Positions 1-7,565 of a DNA stretch of 64,000 nt are shown piece by piece. The stretch is taken from contig NZ_CP025746.1 in NCBI RefSeq assembly GCF_004015185.1, positions 930,001 to 994,000 of the forward strand. The letters are read 5' to 3'. A program made the translations under genes and the position numbers. Under the pieces are notes generated by a model. It was not told where the DNA came from and did not search any database. It was given only the letters and a program-made list of their open reading frames with translations. Source of the DNA: Clostridium manihotivorum. Its GTDB lineage: Bacteria; Bacillota; Clostridia; Clostridiales; Clostridiaceae. Each line of letters begins with the position of its first letter. Position 1 is the first letter of the stretch.

Positions 1-1
1 A

Positions 2-55
2 GATATATTCATGGAATACTATCATAGAGCTAAGCAATCTATTAGTGGGATGTAA
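2..55 (+). CDS. C-terminal end of a truncated protein
   Basis: An open frame enters from the left edge and ends with TAA at 53-55, giving DIFMEYYHRAKQSISGM. Only 17 residues are visible, so the product cannot be named. It could be chance rather than a gene end, but the absence of stops and the gap before the next gene on the other strand fit a gene tail. Confidence 0.3.
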   Translation, partial: DIFMEYYHRAKQSISGM

Positions 56-102
56 GCTTATTTTTACTGTTAATGAAAGTATAAAACTTTTTGTTATCTA
101 AA

Positions 103-151
103 ACTAGTAATATAAAGGTTTTAGAACAGCTATTTAGGGTGAACAGTAAAA
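103..151. repeat. Dispersed repeat family F, copy 1
   Basis: About 48 bp (CTAGTAATATAAAGG through GAACAGTAAAAA) closely match 51708-51757 and, more weakly, 34631 onward. The three copies lie in intergenic DNA. This copy lacks the right half (CTTATTAGCCTRCC) seen in the other two. No ORF is present. The rest of 56-267 shows nothing else recognisable. Confidence 0.55.
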
Positions 152-267
152 ACCCAAGGATATAAGTTCATTAATTCATATCCGAGGGATTTGTAATTAA
201 TCAAAATTAATATTTAACTTCGTACTTTGTATGAGATACTGGATTCACATAAAGTACGAAGTCTAAG

Positions 268-1470
268 TTATACTGCTAGTTTTTGCTTAAATTTAAATAT
301 TTCTTCAGCAGCTTTTCTATAGCCACCTGAATGTTCAAAGGATTGGCTTATCTTCTTTATATTTTCATAATAACTTGGATCAATCAATACCTTATTAACG
401 GCCTTCTTTAAATCTTCCACTGATAGCTTGTCTACATCCAGCTTAATTGCTGCACCTAGTTCAGCGGCTCTTGATGCCATGTAAGGCTGATCAGCACCAA
501 AGGGAATCGCAACAAAAGGAACATTATTATATATTAAATCACTGGTGCTATTCATTCCAGCATGGGTTATGGCAACATTAGTATACTTAAGTATTGCTGA
601 TTGAGGTACATAGTTCTTAACTATGAAGTTGTCTGGAATGGAAAAGTTTGAGGTGTCAACATTGTAAGCAGTCATAACTACCACTGCATCAATATTGCCA
701 AAAGCTTCGAAGAATAAATCATATACCTTTAGATCAGCAGCACTAAAAACTGTACCTAAAGATATATAGATAACCTTTTTACCTTCCAACTTATCAAAAG
801 GAAAATCCAGATCTTCTTTTCTATCATATATAGGAGGTCCAATGAATCTAAAAGTATCGTCATAATACTCAGGATGAGCTACAAAGTACTCAGAGGTATA
901 GGCTATATTTAGGTCACCCTTATTAAAGAATAGTTCTATTAATGACGGAATTGTTATACCATAGGTGTTCTTTAGATTAGTTGCAAACTTATTGTAAGTA
1001 TCCATTACAGGGTGATCTTTTAGTAAGCCTTTATCAAATTTATTGTCAGGTATAAGCTCTTTAGGAGTAGCAAATATGGCGAAGGATGATACTGAAGGGA
1101 TCCCTAGAATTTGTGCTATAATTTTTCCATAAGGGAAAGACGCACCATACACCATGTAGTCAAAATGAGTATCAGATATTTCTTCTAAAAAATCCTTTAT
1201 AAAGCTTTCGCTGGATTGGAGAGTAGTGTTTATAAGGTTAAGCATTTGTTCTATGCTCTTGTGCTTATTAGTGACACCAGGATTGGGGCGTTTAAACACA
1301 TCAGCTTTTAACTCTTTATAAGTAGCACCGGTTTTCTCTATTCTTTCCTTGAATTCATCATAGGAATAATAGATGACCTCTTCTCCATTCTTTATTAATT
1401 CTGACACCAGTCCTAAGGTAGGATTTACGTGGCCATGACCACGAACATTTAAAAATAGTACTTTTGACAT
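268..1470 (-). CDS. MGT/YjiC-family UDP-glycosyltransferase
   Basis: A 400-residue GT-B enzyme of family GT1 (macrolide glycosyltransferase-like). This family transfers a sugar from a UDP-sugar to small acceptors such as macrolides, flavonoids or lipids. The N-terminal GHGHVNPTLGL segment (residues 11-21) is the usual acceptor-domain start. The C-terminal domain carries ITHAGMNSTSDLIYNNVPFV (about 300-320) and the GADQPYMASRAAELG nucleotide-sugar site. No signal peptide or membrane segment is seen, so it should be cytosolic. The start is supported by GGAAGTGATAAA before ATG. It is a single gene with no partner. The acceptor cannot be predicted; macrolide inactivation or lipid glycosylation are both possible. 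Confidence 0.85.
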   Translation of the reverse strand: MSKVLFLNVRGHGHVNPTLGLVSELIKNGEEVIYYSYDEFKERIEKTGATYKELKADVFKRPNPGVTNKHKSIEQMLNLINTTLQSSESFIKDFLEEISDTHFDYMVYGASFPYGKIIAQILGIPSVSSFAIFATPKELIPDNKFDKGLLKDHPVMDTYNKFATNLKNTYGITIPSLIELFFNKGDLNIAYTSEYFVAHPEYYDDTFRFIGPPIYDRKEDLDFPFDKLEGKKVIYISLGTVFSAADLKVYDLFFEAFGNIDAVVVMTAYNVDTSNFSIPDNFIVKNYVPQSAILKYTNVAITHAGMNSTSDLIYNNVPFVAIPFGADQPYMASRAAELGAAIKLDVDKLSVEDLKKAVNKVLIDPSYYENIKKISQSFEHSGGYRKAAEEIFKFKQKLAV

Positions 1471-1549
1471 TTTATCACTTCCTACAAATTAATTTTAATT
1501 AATGTTATATTTTTATTTTTATGAATTTTAATAAAAGTACTTTTTTTAG

Positions 1550-1649
1550 AGTTTCTGTATGGAAACTTAATTTATATTTGTTCGCCAATCAACTTTTTTG
1601 AGTATTTTTGGACATATATAAATTAATAGTTGAAATTGGCTCCCTATAG
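1550..1649. repeat. MITE-like repeat family A, copy A1
   Basis: A divergent copy of a roughly 105-bp imperfect palindrome. Shared blocks are GGAAACTTAATTTAT on the left and AAATTAATAGTTGAAATTGG then CCCTATAGG on the right. It lies between the glycosyltransferase and the ECF sigma operon and directly precedes a family B-like palindrome. Confidence 0.6.
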
Positions 1650-1656
1650 GAATTTT

Positions 1657-1757
1657 ATAATTGTACCTCTTAATTTCGAAGTTATTTCTTAAAGTTCCTA
1701 TGGGGGTCAAAGGAAAAGTTAAAGATTTAAATTCAACAATGTAAGAGGTACGATTAT
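1657..1757. repeat. Family B-like palindrome, copy B1
   Basis: About 100 bp bounded by inverted ends ATAATTGTACCTCTTA and TAAGAGGTACGATTAT. The ends resemble the GTACCACTT ends of family B, and the length matches, but the interior is divergent. Placement directly after a family A copy repeats the pairing seen near 10.2, 14.8 and 25.3 kb. Confidence 0.45.
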
Positions 1758-1919
1758 ATATTTCTTAAGAATAGTTTACTACTTTTTTTATAAATGTCAA
1801 TTAGTTGAAATAAATGAAACTTATAGAAGATTACGCGGTTAACATGAAAAATAAAAAAATAATGAACTTATTTTTATCTCAATTGTCTTATTAGTATAGG
1901 GGTTAGGGGGGAAGTAGAT

Positions 1920-2453
1920 TTGGATGAGTTAGAACTTATCAAAAGGGCTAAGGCTGGCGATGACAGCGCCTTAAACTTTTTATTTCAGCAAAATTATAAG
2001 AAGCTCTATGGATTTTTGATAAAGCTAACTGGAGATGTTTATTTATCAGAAGATTTACTTCAAGAGACTCTTATGAAGGCAATGACCAACATAAAAGACT
2101 ACAGAGGAGAATGTAAGTTTTTAAGCTGGCTTATAAGGATTGCATTAAACCTATATAAAAATTACTTGAAGAGACAAAAAATTATAGAGTTTAGTTCTAT
2201 TGAAAACTACTCAATTGTATCAGATGTAAAGGAAATAGATGAGCGGGTATATGAAAAAATACAAGTTGAAAATGCACTTAAAGAGCTTCAAAAGCTGAGT
2301 TATGAAAAGAGAGTTTCATTTATATTAAAGCATTATTACGGATATAGCTTAGAAGAGATAAGCAATATTATGAATTGTGCAGAAGGAACGGTAAAGTCTA
2401 GAATTCATAACACAATAAAAACTCTAAAGAGTTTATTAGGCGAGAAGGAGTGA
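1920..2453 (+). CDS. ECF-type RNA polymerase sigma factor
   Basis: A 177-residue sigma-70 family protein of ECF size. Residues about 10-75 form region 2 (LYGFLIKLTGDVYLSEDLLQETLMKA), and residues about 115-165 form region 4, with the helix-turn-helix YGYSLEEISNIMNCAEGTVKSRIHN. It redirects RNA polymerase to a small regulon. The start is a TTG after GGGGGGAAG; an ATG overlapping it is out of frame. It heads a tight operon (7-bp gap, then a 4-bp overlap) with small membrane proteins that are the obvious candidates for signal sensing or anti-sigma function. No classical anti-sigma ZAS domain is seen in them. Confidence 0.9.
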   Translation: MDELELIKRAKAGDDSALNFLFQQNYKKLYGFLIKLTGDVYLSEDLLQETLMKAMTNIKDYRGECKFLSWLIRIALNLYKNYLKRQKIIEFSSIENYSIVSDVKEIDERVYEKIQVENALKELQKLSYEKRVSFILKHYYGYSLEEISNIMNCAEGTVKSRIHNTIKTLKSLLGEKE

Positions 2454-2459
2454 TTAGGT

Positions 2460-2789
2460 ATGAGTAATATAGATAAAGCTTCAGAAGATAACAATCTTAA
2501 AAAACTTAAAATTTTAGAAGATGACTATTTGGAGGACGTAGGGCTTATAAAAGAAATAGATACTTTGAGTTTGATAACAAATACAAGGCGTAAAAAGCAG
2601 TTTAGAAACTGGTGGCAAGATGTTTTATATACTATTATGGTTCCTTCTATAGCTATTATGCAAATACTTACTGGAATTAAGTTTGGTGTATTAAATGTAA
2701 TAATTCTTAACAGCATATTATCGGCGCCTGTAGCATTACTGGCTTTATTGATATTATATAAAAAGAATAGAAGGGGGGTAAGAGTATGA
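2460..2789 (+). CDS. Small membrane protein, putative sigma-factor partner
   Basis: 109 residues: a charged cytosolic N-terminal half (about 1-55) followed by two hydrophobic segments (about 56-76 and 80-100) and a basic tail. The family is not recognised. Its place directly behind the ECF sigma gene, and its cytosolic helical N-terminus, suggest a membrane anti-sigma factor. This is inference only. It overlaps the next gene by 4 bp (ATGA), so translation is probably coupled. Confidence 0.6.
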   Translation: MSNIDKASEDNNLKKLKILEDDYLEDVGLIKEIDTLSLITNTRRKKQFRNWWQDVLYTIMVPSIAIMQILTGIKFGVLNVIILNSILSAPVALLALLILYKKNRRGVRV

Positions 2790-3127
2790 GTTCTATAGAT
2801 ATTCTTATAATGCTTGGGGTATTTATATCTATAATTATATGGGGAGGCCAATCTTTATGGATATATCTTGACGCAAGAATGAGAAGAGATAGGTTTGCAA
2901 TCCTTTGGGCGCTACTTGCCATGTGCAGTATGCCTATAACCCTTATAGTATATATAATAGTTACTCGAAGCACTGAAATAAGATGTAAATCATGTGGAGC
3001 AGTTGTGGAAAAAGGAACGGAAATTTGCACTAACTGTGGAAAAACTTTAGGGAAACACTGTAACGGTTGTGGAGGCTTTATGGAGGATGATTGGAACTAT
3101 TGTCCTAAATGTAAAGCTAAGTACTAA
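2786..3127 (+). CDS. Membrane protein with C-terminal double zinc ribbon
   Basis: 113 residues. Two membrane segments (about 5-27 and 38-60) are followed by four CxxC pairs: CKSC, CTNC, CNGC, CPKC. These form a double zinc-ribbon (DZR-type) on the predicted cytosolic side. Such ribbons usually mediate protein or nucleic acid contacts. No enzyme motif is seen. It is translationally coupled to the preceding gene and part of the ECF sigma operon, where it may relay a membrane signal. Confidence 0.65.
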   Translation: MSSIDILIMLGVFISIIIWGGQSLWIYLDARMRRDRFAILWALLAMCSMPITLIVYIIVTRSTEIRCKSCGAVVEKGTEICTNCGKTLGKHCNGCGGFMEDDWNYCPKCKAKY

Positions 3128-3159
3128 AATAAATTTTACTTGAAAGGGGAAGAAGTATT

Positions 3160-3597
3160 ATGGAGGTTTTTAGAAAGTATAAAAAGGTTTGGATTATTTT
3201 TATCATAATAGCTATGCTTGTAGCTTTGGGAGCAACTGTCCTAGTGAGATTTATTATAGGTAAGTCTGGAAGTATTGATACCTTTAGTGAAAGGGCAGCT
3301 ATTGAGTACAATACAGGCAGTAAGTGGAATGAAAGTTATAGCTATCTTAATGGAACTAAGAGCAATAAGGTTAAATTAAAAAAGGACCAAATACTAAATA
3401 TAGAATATTCTTCTGCAGTGAAAGAAGGTTCTCTGAAGATACTTTTACAAGATGCTGATGGAAATACTATAGCTAATCTATTGGATGACTCAAGTGGTTT
3501 GTTTAAATATAAGGCAGAGAAAGATGGACGTTATATTATTAAAGTAGTAGGAGATAAGACAGAGGGCGAATTTAATCTAAAGTGGGAAATAAAATAA
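3160..3597 (+). CDS. Membrane-anchored extracytosolic beta-rich protein
   Basis: 145 residues: a basic N-terminus, one hydrophobic segment (about 10-33), then an extracytosolic region of beta-strand character (about 40-145). That region ends in a GRYIIKVVGDKTEGEFNLKWEIK-like edge typical of pre-peptidase C or adhesin-like beta sandwiches. There is no lipobox cysteine. AAGGGGAAG supports the start. Last gene of the ECF sigma operon; perhaps a sensor or effector at the cell surface. Confidence 0.6.
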   Translation: MEVFRKYKKVWIIFIIIAMLVALGATVLVRFIIGKSGSIDTFSERAAIEYNTGSKWNESYSYLNGTKSNKVKLKKDQILNIEYSSAVKEGSLKILLQDADGNTIANLLDDSSGLFKYKAEKDGRYIIKVVGDKTEGEFNLKWEIK

Positions 3598-3680
3598 ACA
3601 GTAAAATTAGATATACTTTTGATTTGTATTGTTTAGCATAGTTAGGTTATGTATAATAATAGCTAATAATAAAAATAAAT

Positions 3681-3706
3681 TGCGCTTAAGACATGTCTTA
3701 AGCGCA
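3681..3706. terminator. Perfect 26-bp palindrome, terminator or operator
   Basis: TGCGCTTAAGACA followed immediately by its exact reverse complement. It sits 84 bp after the ECF operon and 30 bp before the response regulator gene. Only a short T-rich stretch follows, so it may be a terminator for the operon. A perfect two-fold DNA-binding site for the downstream regulator is also possible. Confidence 0.55.
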
Positions 3707-3736
3707 TTTATCCTATTTGAAAGGAAGAGAAGCTAA

Positions 3737-4423
3737 ATGTGCCCAATTACTAAGGAACAGATAAATATTCTTGTTGTAGACGATGAAGTAAGTATTATAA
3801 ATTTCATAAAGATGGGATTGGAAGCAGAAGGCTATAAGGTATATGAGGCTTATGATGGTAACGAAGCTATAGATCTAGCTCAGAAGATAAATCCACATAT
3901 AGTAATACTGGATGTTATGCTTCCAGGAATGGATGGCTATGAGGTATGCACTAGAATAAAAAAGTTGATAAAAACCTCTATCATTATGTTAACCGCCAAG
4001 GATGAAGTTGATGATTTGGTTAAGGGGTTAGACATAGGTGCAGATGACTATATGTCAAAGCCTTTTAGCTTTAAGGAACTATTGGCGAGAATCAATGCTA
4101 GAGTGAGAAATAGTTTTCCTGAATTAAGTGAGGTTATTAATATAGGTGACTTTAAAGTAGATGATGGAGCTCATGAGATAACTTATAAGGATAAGCTACT
4201 GGATTTACCACCAACTCAATACAACTTACTAAGATTTTTACTTGTAAATAACGGATTAGTATTGAGTAAATCTCAAATATTAGAAAAAGTTTGGGGGTAT
4301 GACTTTAGTGGTGATGAAAATATTGTTGAGGTATATATAAGATATCTTAGAGATAAGATTGAAGACAAAGAACATAATATAATAAAAACTGTACGCGGAG
4401 TAGGATATAAGGTGGTAGTCTAG
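3737..4423 (+). CDS. OmpR/PhoB-family response regulator
   Basis: 228 residues. The receiver domain (about 8-120) has the acidic pair DDE near the start, phospho-acceptor aspartate in ILDVMLPGMDG and lysine in MSKPFSFKELLARI. The C-terminal winged-helix domain (about 132-228) has the family end EVYIRYLRDKIE...VRGVGYKV. It is phosphorylated by the adjoining kinase, whose ATG follows its stop codon directly. Likely targets are the CTCAG direct repeats at 6181-6228 before apbE (inference). Confidence 0.92.
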   Translation: MCPITKEQINILVVDDEVSIINFIKMGLEAEGYKVYEAYDGNEAIDLAQKINPHIVILDVMLPGMDGYEVCTRIKKLIKTSIIMLTAKDEVDDLVKGLDIGADDYMSKPFSFKELLARINARVRNSFPELSEVINIGDFKVDDGAHEITYKDKLLDLPPTQYNLLRFLLVNNGLVLSKSQILEKVWGYDFSGDENIVEVYIRYLRDKIEDKEHNIIKTVRGVGYKVVV

Positions 4424-5956
4424 ATGAAGGTTTTTAAGAAAGCTAAAAAGACAAGAGGGCTTCAGTGGCAGATATTTTCTAGGTTCTTTATTTTATTAAT
4501 AGTACTGCTATTTATAATGGGGCTATCACAGTATTTTAGTATGCGAGAATACTTATGCAGAAGTAAGGGACAGGGATTACAGGATAAGTTCCATAATATA
4601 GACTTCAAGGTATTAAGTCAGATGGAAAAAGTGGATAAAAGTAATGATGTACTTGAAAATATAACTAACAATTTGGTAGACAGAGCTACCAATGCAATTG
4701 TCATAGATAAGTCTGGCGATGTGGTTTACAAGGTTGAGAAGAAGGAGGAGGAACCACTAGCTTCCGATGAGTCTGAACTAAAGATTATAAAGGAGAAAGA
4801 AAAGCGTAAATTTACTTTTGGTAATCCTAATCTATCAACAAATGAATATAAAGCTTTACTAAGAGAGTCAGGAAATTTAGAAAAAGATTATAGACTGATG
4901 AAAACTGACGATGGTACTTTATTGCTTGTAGTGTGGAGAAAGATAGGTGATATGAAGCAGCCTTCTGGACTTATCCAATTATGTACTCCAATAAATGATG
5001 TGGGAGAAATACTAGAGAGGCAGCTTTCTATATATATAGGAGGAGCTTTCTGTATATTAATCCTCGGTGGAATACTTGGAAGTACTATCTTTAAACAAAC
5101 CTTAGTGCCTCTTCATAATATGACCAATACTGTTGAGCAGATAGATGTAAAAGAACTTCACACAAGGATTCCTGAAGATAATGGAATGAGGGAGATAGAT
5201 AGGTTATCACATTCTTTTAATAATATGCTTGAAAGAATCGAAATCTCCTTTGAGCAGGAGCAGTATATAAAAGAGAAGATGAGACAATTTGTTTCAGATG
5301 CGTCCCATGAATTAAGAACACCTTTAACCTCTATTCATGGATTTGTAGAGATTCTCTTAAGGGGAGCTGCAAAAAATGAACAACAGCTTAATTTAGCTTT
5401 AAATAGTATATTGCTTGAAAGCGATAGGCTTACCAAACTGGTCAATGATTTGTTGATGTTAAGTAAGCTCGATCAAAATATTAAGGTTGAGATGAACAAT
5501 GAAGATCTAAAGATTGTTGTAGAAGAAATATATCCTCAGCTTCAGGTTTTGAGCGGAGATAGAAGTTTAAACTTGAATCTGGCTAAAGATTTAACAGTGA
5601 GTATAAATAGAAATCAGATTAAGCAGGTTATATATAATTTGACTCAAAATGCAGTACTCCACACAGACAAGCAAAATGGTAAGATATCAATATCCTCATA
5701 TATAGAAAAAGTCAATGGTGAAGACTTTGCTGTTTTAAAGATTGCTGACAATGGAACAGGAATAGAAAAGGAGCACCTAAGTAAAATTTACGATAGATTC
5801 TTTAGAAGTGATACTCATAGATCTAGAGAACAAGGTGGATACGGTCTAGGACTTTCTATAGTTAGAGGTATAATAGATTCTCACAACGGCAAGATAGAGG
5901 TAGAAAGTGAAGTTGGTGTTGGATCAACCTTTAGTGTGTATCTGAAATTGGTTTAG
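4424..5956 (+). CDS. Membrane sensor histidine kinase
   Basis: 510 residues. Two membrane segments (about 18-38 and 200-222) bound an extracytosolic sensor region of about 160 residues. HAMP follows (about 225-280), then HisKA with SHELRTPLTSIHGF (histidine near 293), then HATPase with N box NLTQNAVLHT, G1 DNGTGI and G2 GYGLGLSIV. It is the cognate partner of the preceding response regulator and begins at the base after that stop codon. The ligand is unknown. The redox locus downstream makes an envelope or redox cue plausible. Confidence 0.9.
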   Translation: MKVFKKAKKTRGLQWQIFSRFFILLIVLLFIMGLSQYFSMREYLCRSKGQGLQDKFHNIDFKVLSQMEKVDKSNDVLENITNNLVDRATNAIVIDKSGDVVYKVEKKEEEPLASDESELKIIKEKEKRKFTFGNPNLSTNEYKALLRESGNLEKDYRLMKTDDGTLLLVVWRKIGDMKQPSGLIQLCTPINDVGEILERQLSIYIGGAFCILILGGILGSTIFKQTLVPLHNMTNTVEQIDVKELHTRIPEDNGMREIDRLSHSFNNMLERIEISFEQEQYIKEKMRQFVSDASHELRTPLTSIHGFVEILLRGAAKNEQQLNLALNSILLESDRLTKLVNDLLMLSKLDQNIKVEMNNEDLKIVVEEIYPQLQVLSGDRSLNLNLAKDLTVSINRNQIKQVIYNLTQNAVLHTDKQNGKISISSYIEKVNGEDFAVLKIADNGTGIEKEHLSKIYDRFFRSDTHRSREQGGYGLGLSIVRGIIDSHNGKIEVESEVGVGSTFSVYLKLV

Positions 5957-6032
5957 AGATAATTTTGAAGTTAAAGAATAACTATCAATATTTTCTTTCG
6001 AATATAAAACTTTATATGGATTTGTTGCAAAA

Positions 6033-6066
6033 AGACTCTAATGGCATGTTCATTAGAGTTTTTTGC
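6033..6066 (+). terminator. Rho-independent terminator of the two-component operon
   Basis: Stem ACTCTAATG / CATTAGAGT with a 7-nt loop, followed by TTTTTTG. It lies 75 bp after the kinase stop codon. Confidence 0.8.
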
Positions 6067-6180
6067 TATAAATTTTGCTTTAAGCTTTGATACATATATT
6101 ACTTCAAACATATATGCCATTTTTAATGAACTTCATATTTTAAAAGTAAATTGTTAAATTTTAAATTAGTTAACCAATTT

Positions 6181-6234
6181 CTCAGCAAATTCTCAGTTTA
6201 TATTAATGTTCTGCTCAGTTTTACTCAGTATAAT
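6181..6234 (+). promoter_or_regulatory. Four CTCAG direct repeats plus -10, OmpR-type operator
   Basis: CTCAG occurs at 6181, 6192, 6214 and 6224, that is, two pairs with 11- and 10-bp spacing. This is the helical-phase arrangement used by OmpR/PhoB-family regulators. A TATAAT lies at 6229-6234 directly after the last repeat, where the -35 region would be covered by the sites. This suggests an activator-dependent promoter for the apbE and FMN-protein genes, with the response regulator at 3737-4423 the natural candidate. Confidence 0.55.
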
Positions 6235-6349
6235 TTTAATATAAGTTAATAAACCACTAAGATAGTACATTTAGATTGCGCATTACATTGATAATATTTG
6301 AAATTAATATTAAGAATCAATACTTTAGATAAAAGGTGAGGTGGTTATA

Positions 6350-7396
6350 ATGGGTGAACTTATAAATTTATTAGGGGGACTTACTATATTAGTGGTGTTC
6401 GGAACCTTAATAGTTATATTTGTAACAGGCGAAAAGCATAAAACACCTATGATAAGGAATAGTTTTGGATTAGGTACACTCATACACCTAAGGGCTTACG
6501 GAGGGAAAAATGAGATAGCGATAGATGAGGCAATCAAGCTAATAAATGAAATAGATAATAAGATGTCGGCTTTTAAAGAGTCTAGTGATATATGCAGGAT
6601 AAACTTTAAGGCAGGATTGGAAGCTGAGATTGTAAGTAAAGAAACATTTTATGTTTTAGAGAAGGCTAAAGAATACAGCAAACTGACTGAAGGTACCTTT
6701 GATCCAACTATAAGACCTTTAGTTGAACTATGGAATTTAGGTGGAAAGCAAGGCCATATACCTAGCAAGGAAGACATAGAAGAAAAATTAAAGCTTATAA
6801 ATTATAAGGACATAATACTTGATAAAGAAAAATTGTCAGTTAAGCTTAAAAATAATAATCAAAAGTTAGACCTTGGAGGTATAGCAAAAGGCTATGCAGC
6901 AGATAGGGTTAGAGATGTACTAAAAAAGTATAAGGTTAAAAGTGCTTTAATTGATTTGGGTGGAAACATCTACGTCTTAGGAAATAAAGAAAGTGGAGAG
7001 AAGTGGAATATAGGAATACAGAATCCCTTCAAGGAACGAGGCCAGTATGTTGGAGTACTAAGCCTATCAAATAAATCTATAGTTACCTCTGGTAACTACG
7101 AGAAATACTTTATTTCTGAAGGTAAGAGATATCATCATATATTAGATGCTAAAACTGGTTTTCCATCTGAAAGCGAAATTGTAAGTGCAACAATAATTTC
7201 AGATGATTCAATAGATGGAGATGGCTTATCAACAGGTATTTATATTTTAGGTGTGGAAAAGTCATTAGAAATTTTAGAAGCTGTGGATGGAATTGATGGA
7301 GTGCTTATAACCAGGGACAAAAAAGTATATGTTACTTCTGGTATAAAAAAGTCTTTAGTTTTAACAGATCAAGAGTTTGCATATGAAGAAATCTAA
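6350..7396 (+). CDS. apbE: ApbE-family FAD:protein FMN transferase
   Basis: About 348 residues with one N-terminal membrane segment (about 5-27), so the catalytic domain faces outward. The enzyme takes FMN from FAD and attaches it to a threonine in SGAT-type motifs of target proteins. Family motifs seen: LDLGGIAKGYAADRV, ALIDLGGNIYVLG, SGNYEKYF, HHILDAKTGFPSE and DGLSTGIYILG (metal and FAD binding). The start chosen is the ATG 9 bp inside the longest frame, placed after GGTGAGGTGG. The next gene encodes a protein with two SGAT motifs, an obvious substrate. Confidence 0.92.
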   Translation: MGELINLLGGLTILVVFGTLIVIFVTGEKHKTPMIRNSFGLGTLIHLRAYGGKNEIAIDEAIKLINEIDNKMSAFKESSDICRINFKAGLEAEIVSKETFYVLEKAKEYSKLTEGTFDPTIRPLVELWNLGGKQGHIPSKEDIEEKLKLINYKDIILDKEKLSVKLKNNNQKLDLGGIAKGYAADRVRDVLKKYKVKSALIDLGGNIYVLGNKESGEKWNIGIQNPFKERGQYVGVLSLSNKSIVTSGNYEKYFISEGKRYHHILDAKTGFPSESEIVSATIISDDSIDGDGLSTGIYILGVEKSLEILEAVDGIDGVLITRDKKVYVTSGIKKSLVLTDQEFAYEEI

Positions 7397-7565
7397 GTTT
7401 TGCCCAGAGACTAGATTTATAAAAGTAAAGAACTATTGAAGCGCAAGGAAAGTGTTAAAGGTGGAGCGTTCATAGGGGGATGAAGTTAAGTGTTAGTCAC
7501 AAGCTGCTTTAATTAAGTATCCCAAATAATTAATAAATTTTGCTAACTTAGGAGGAGTCACAAAT

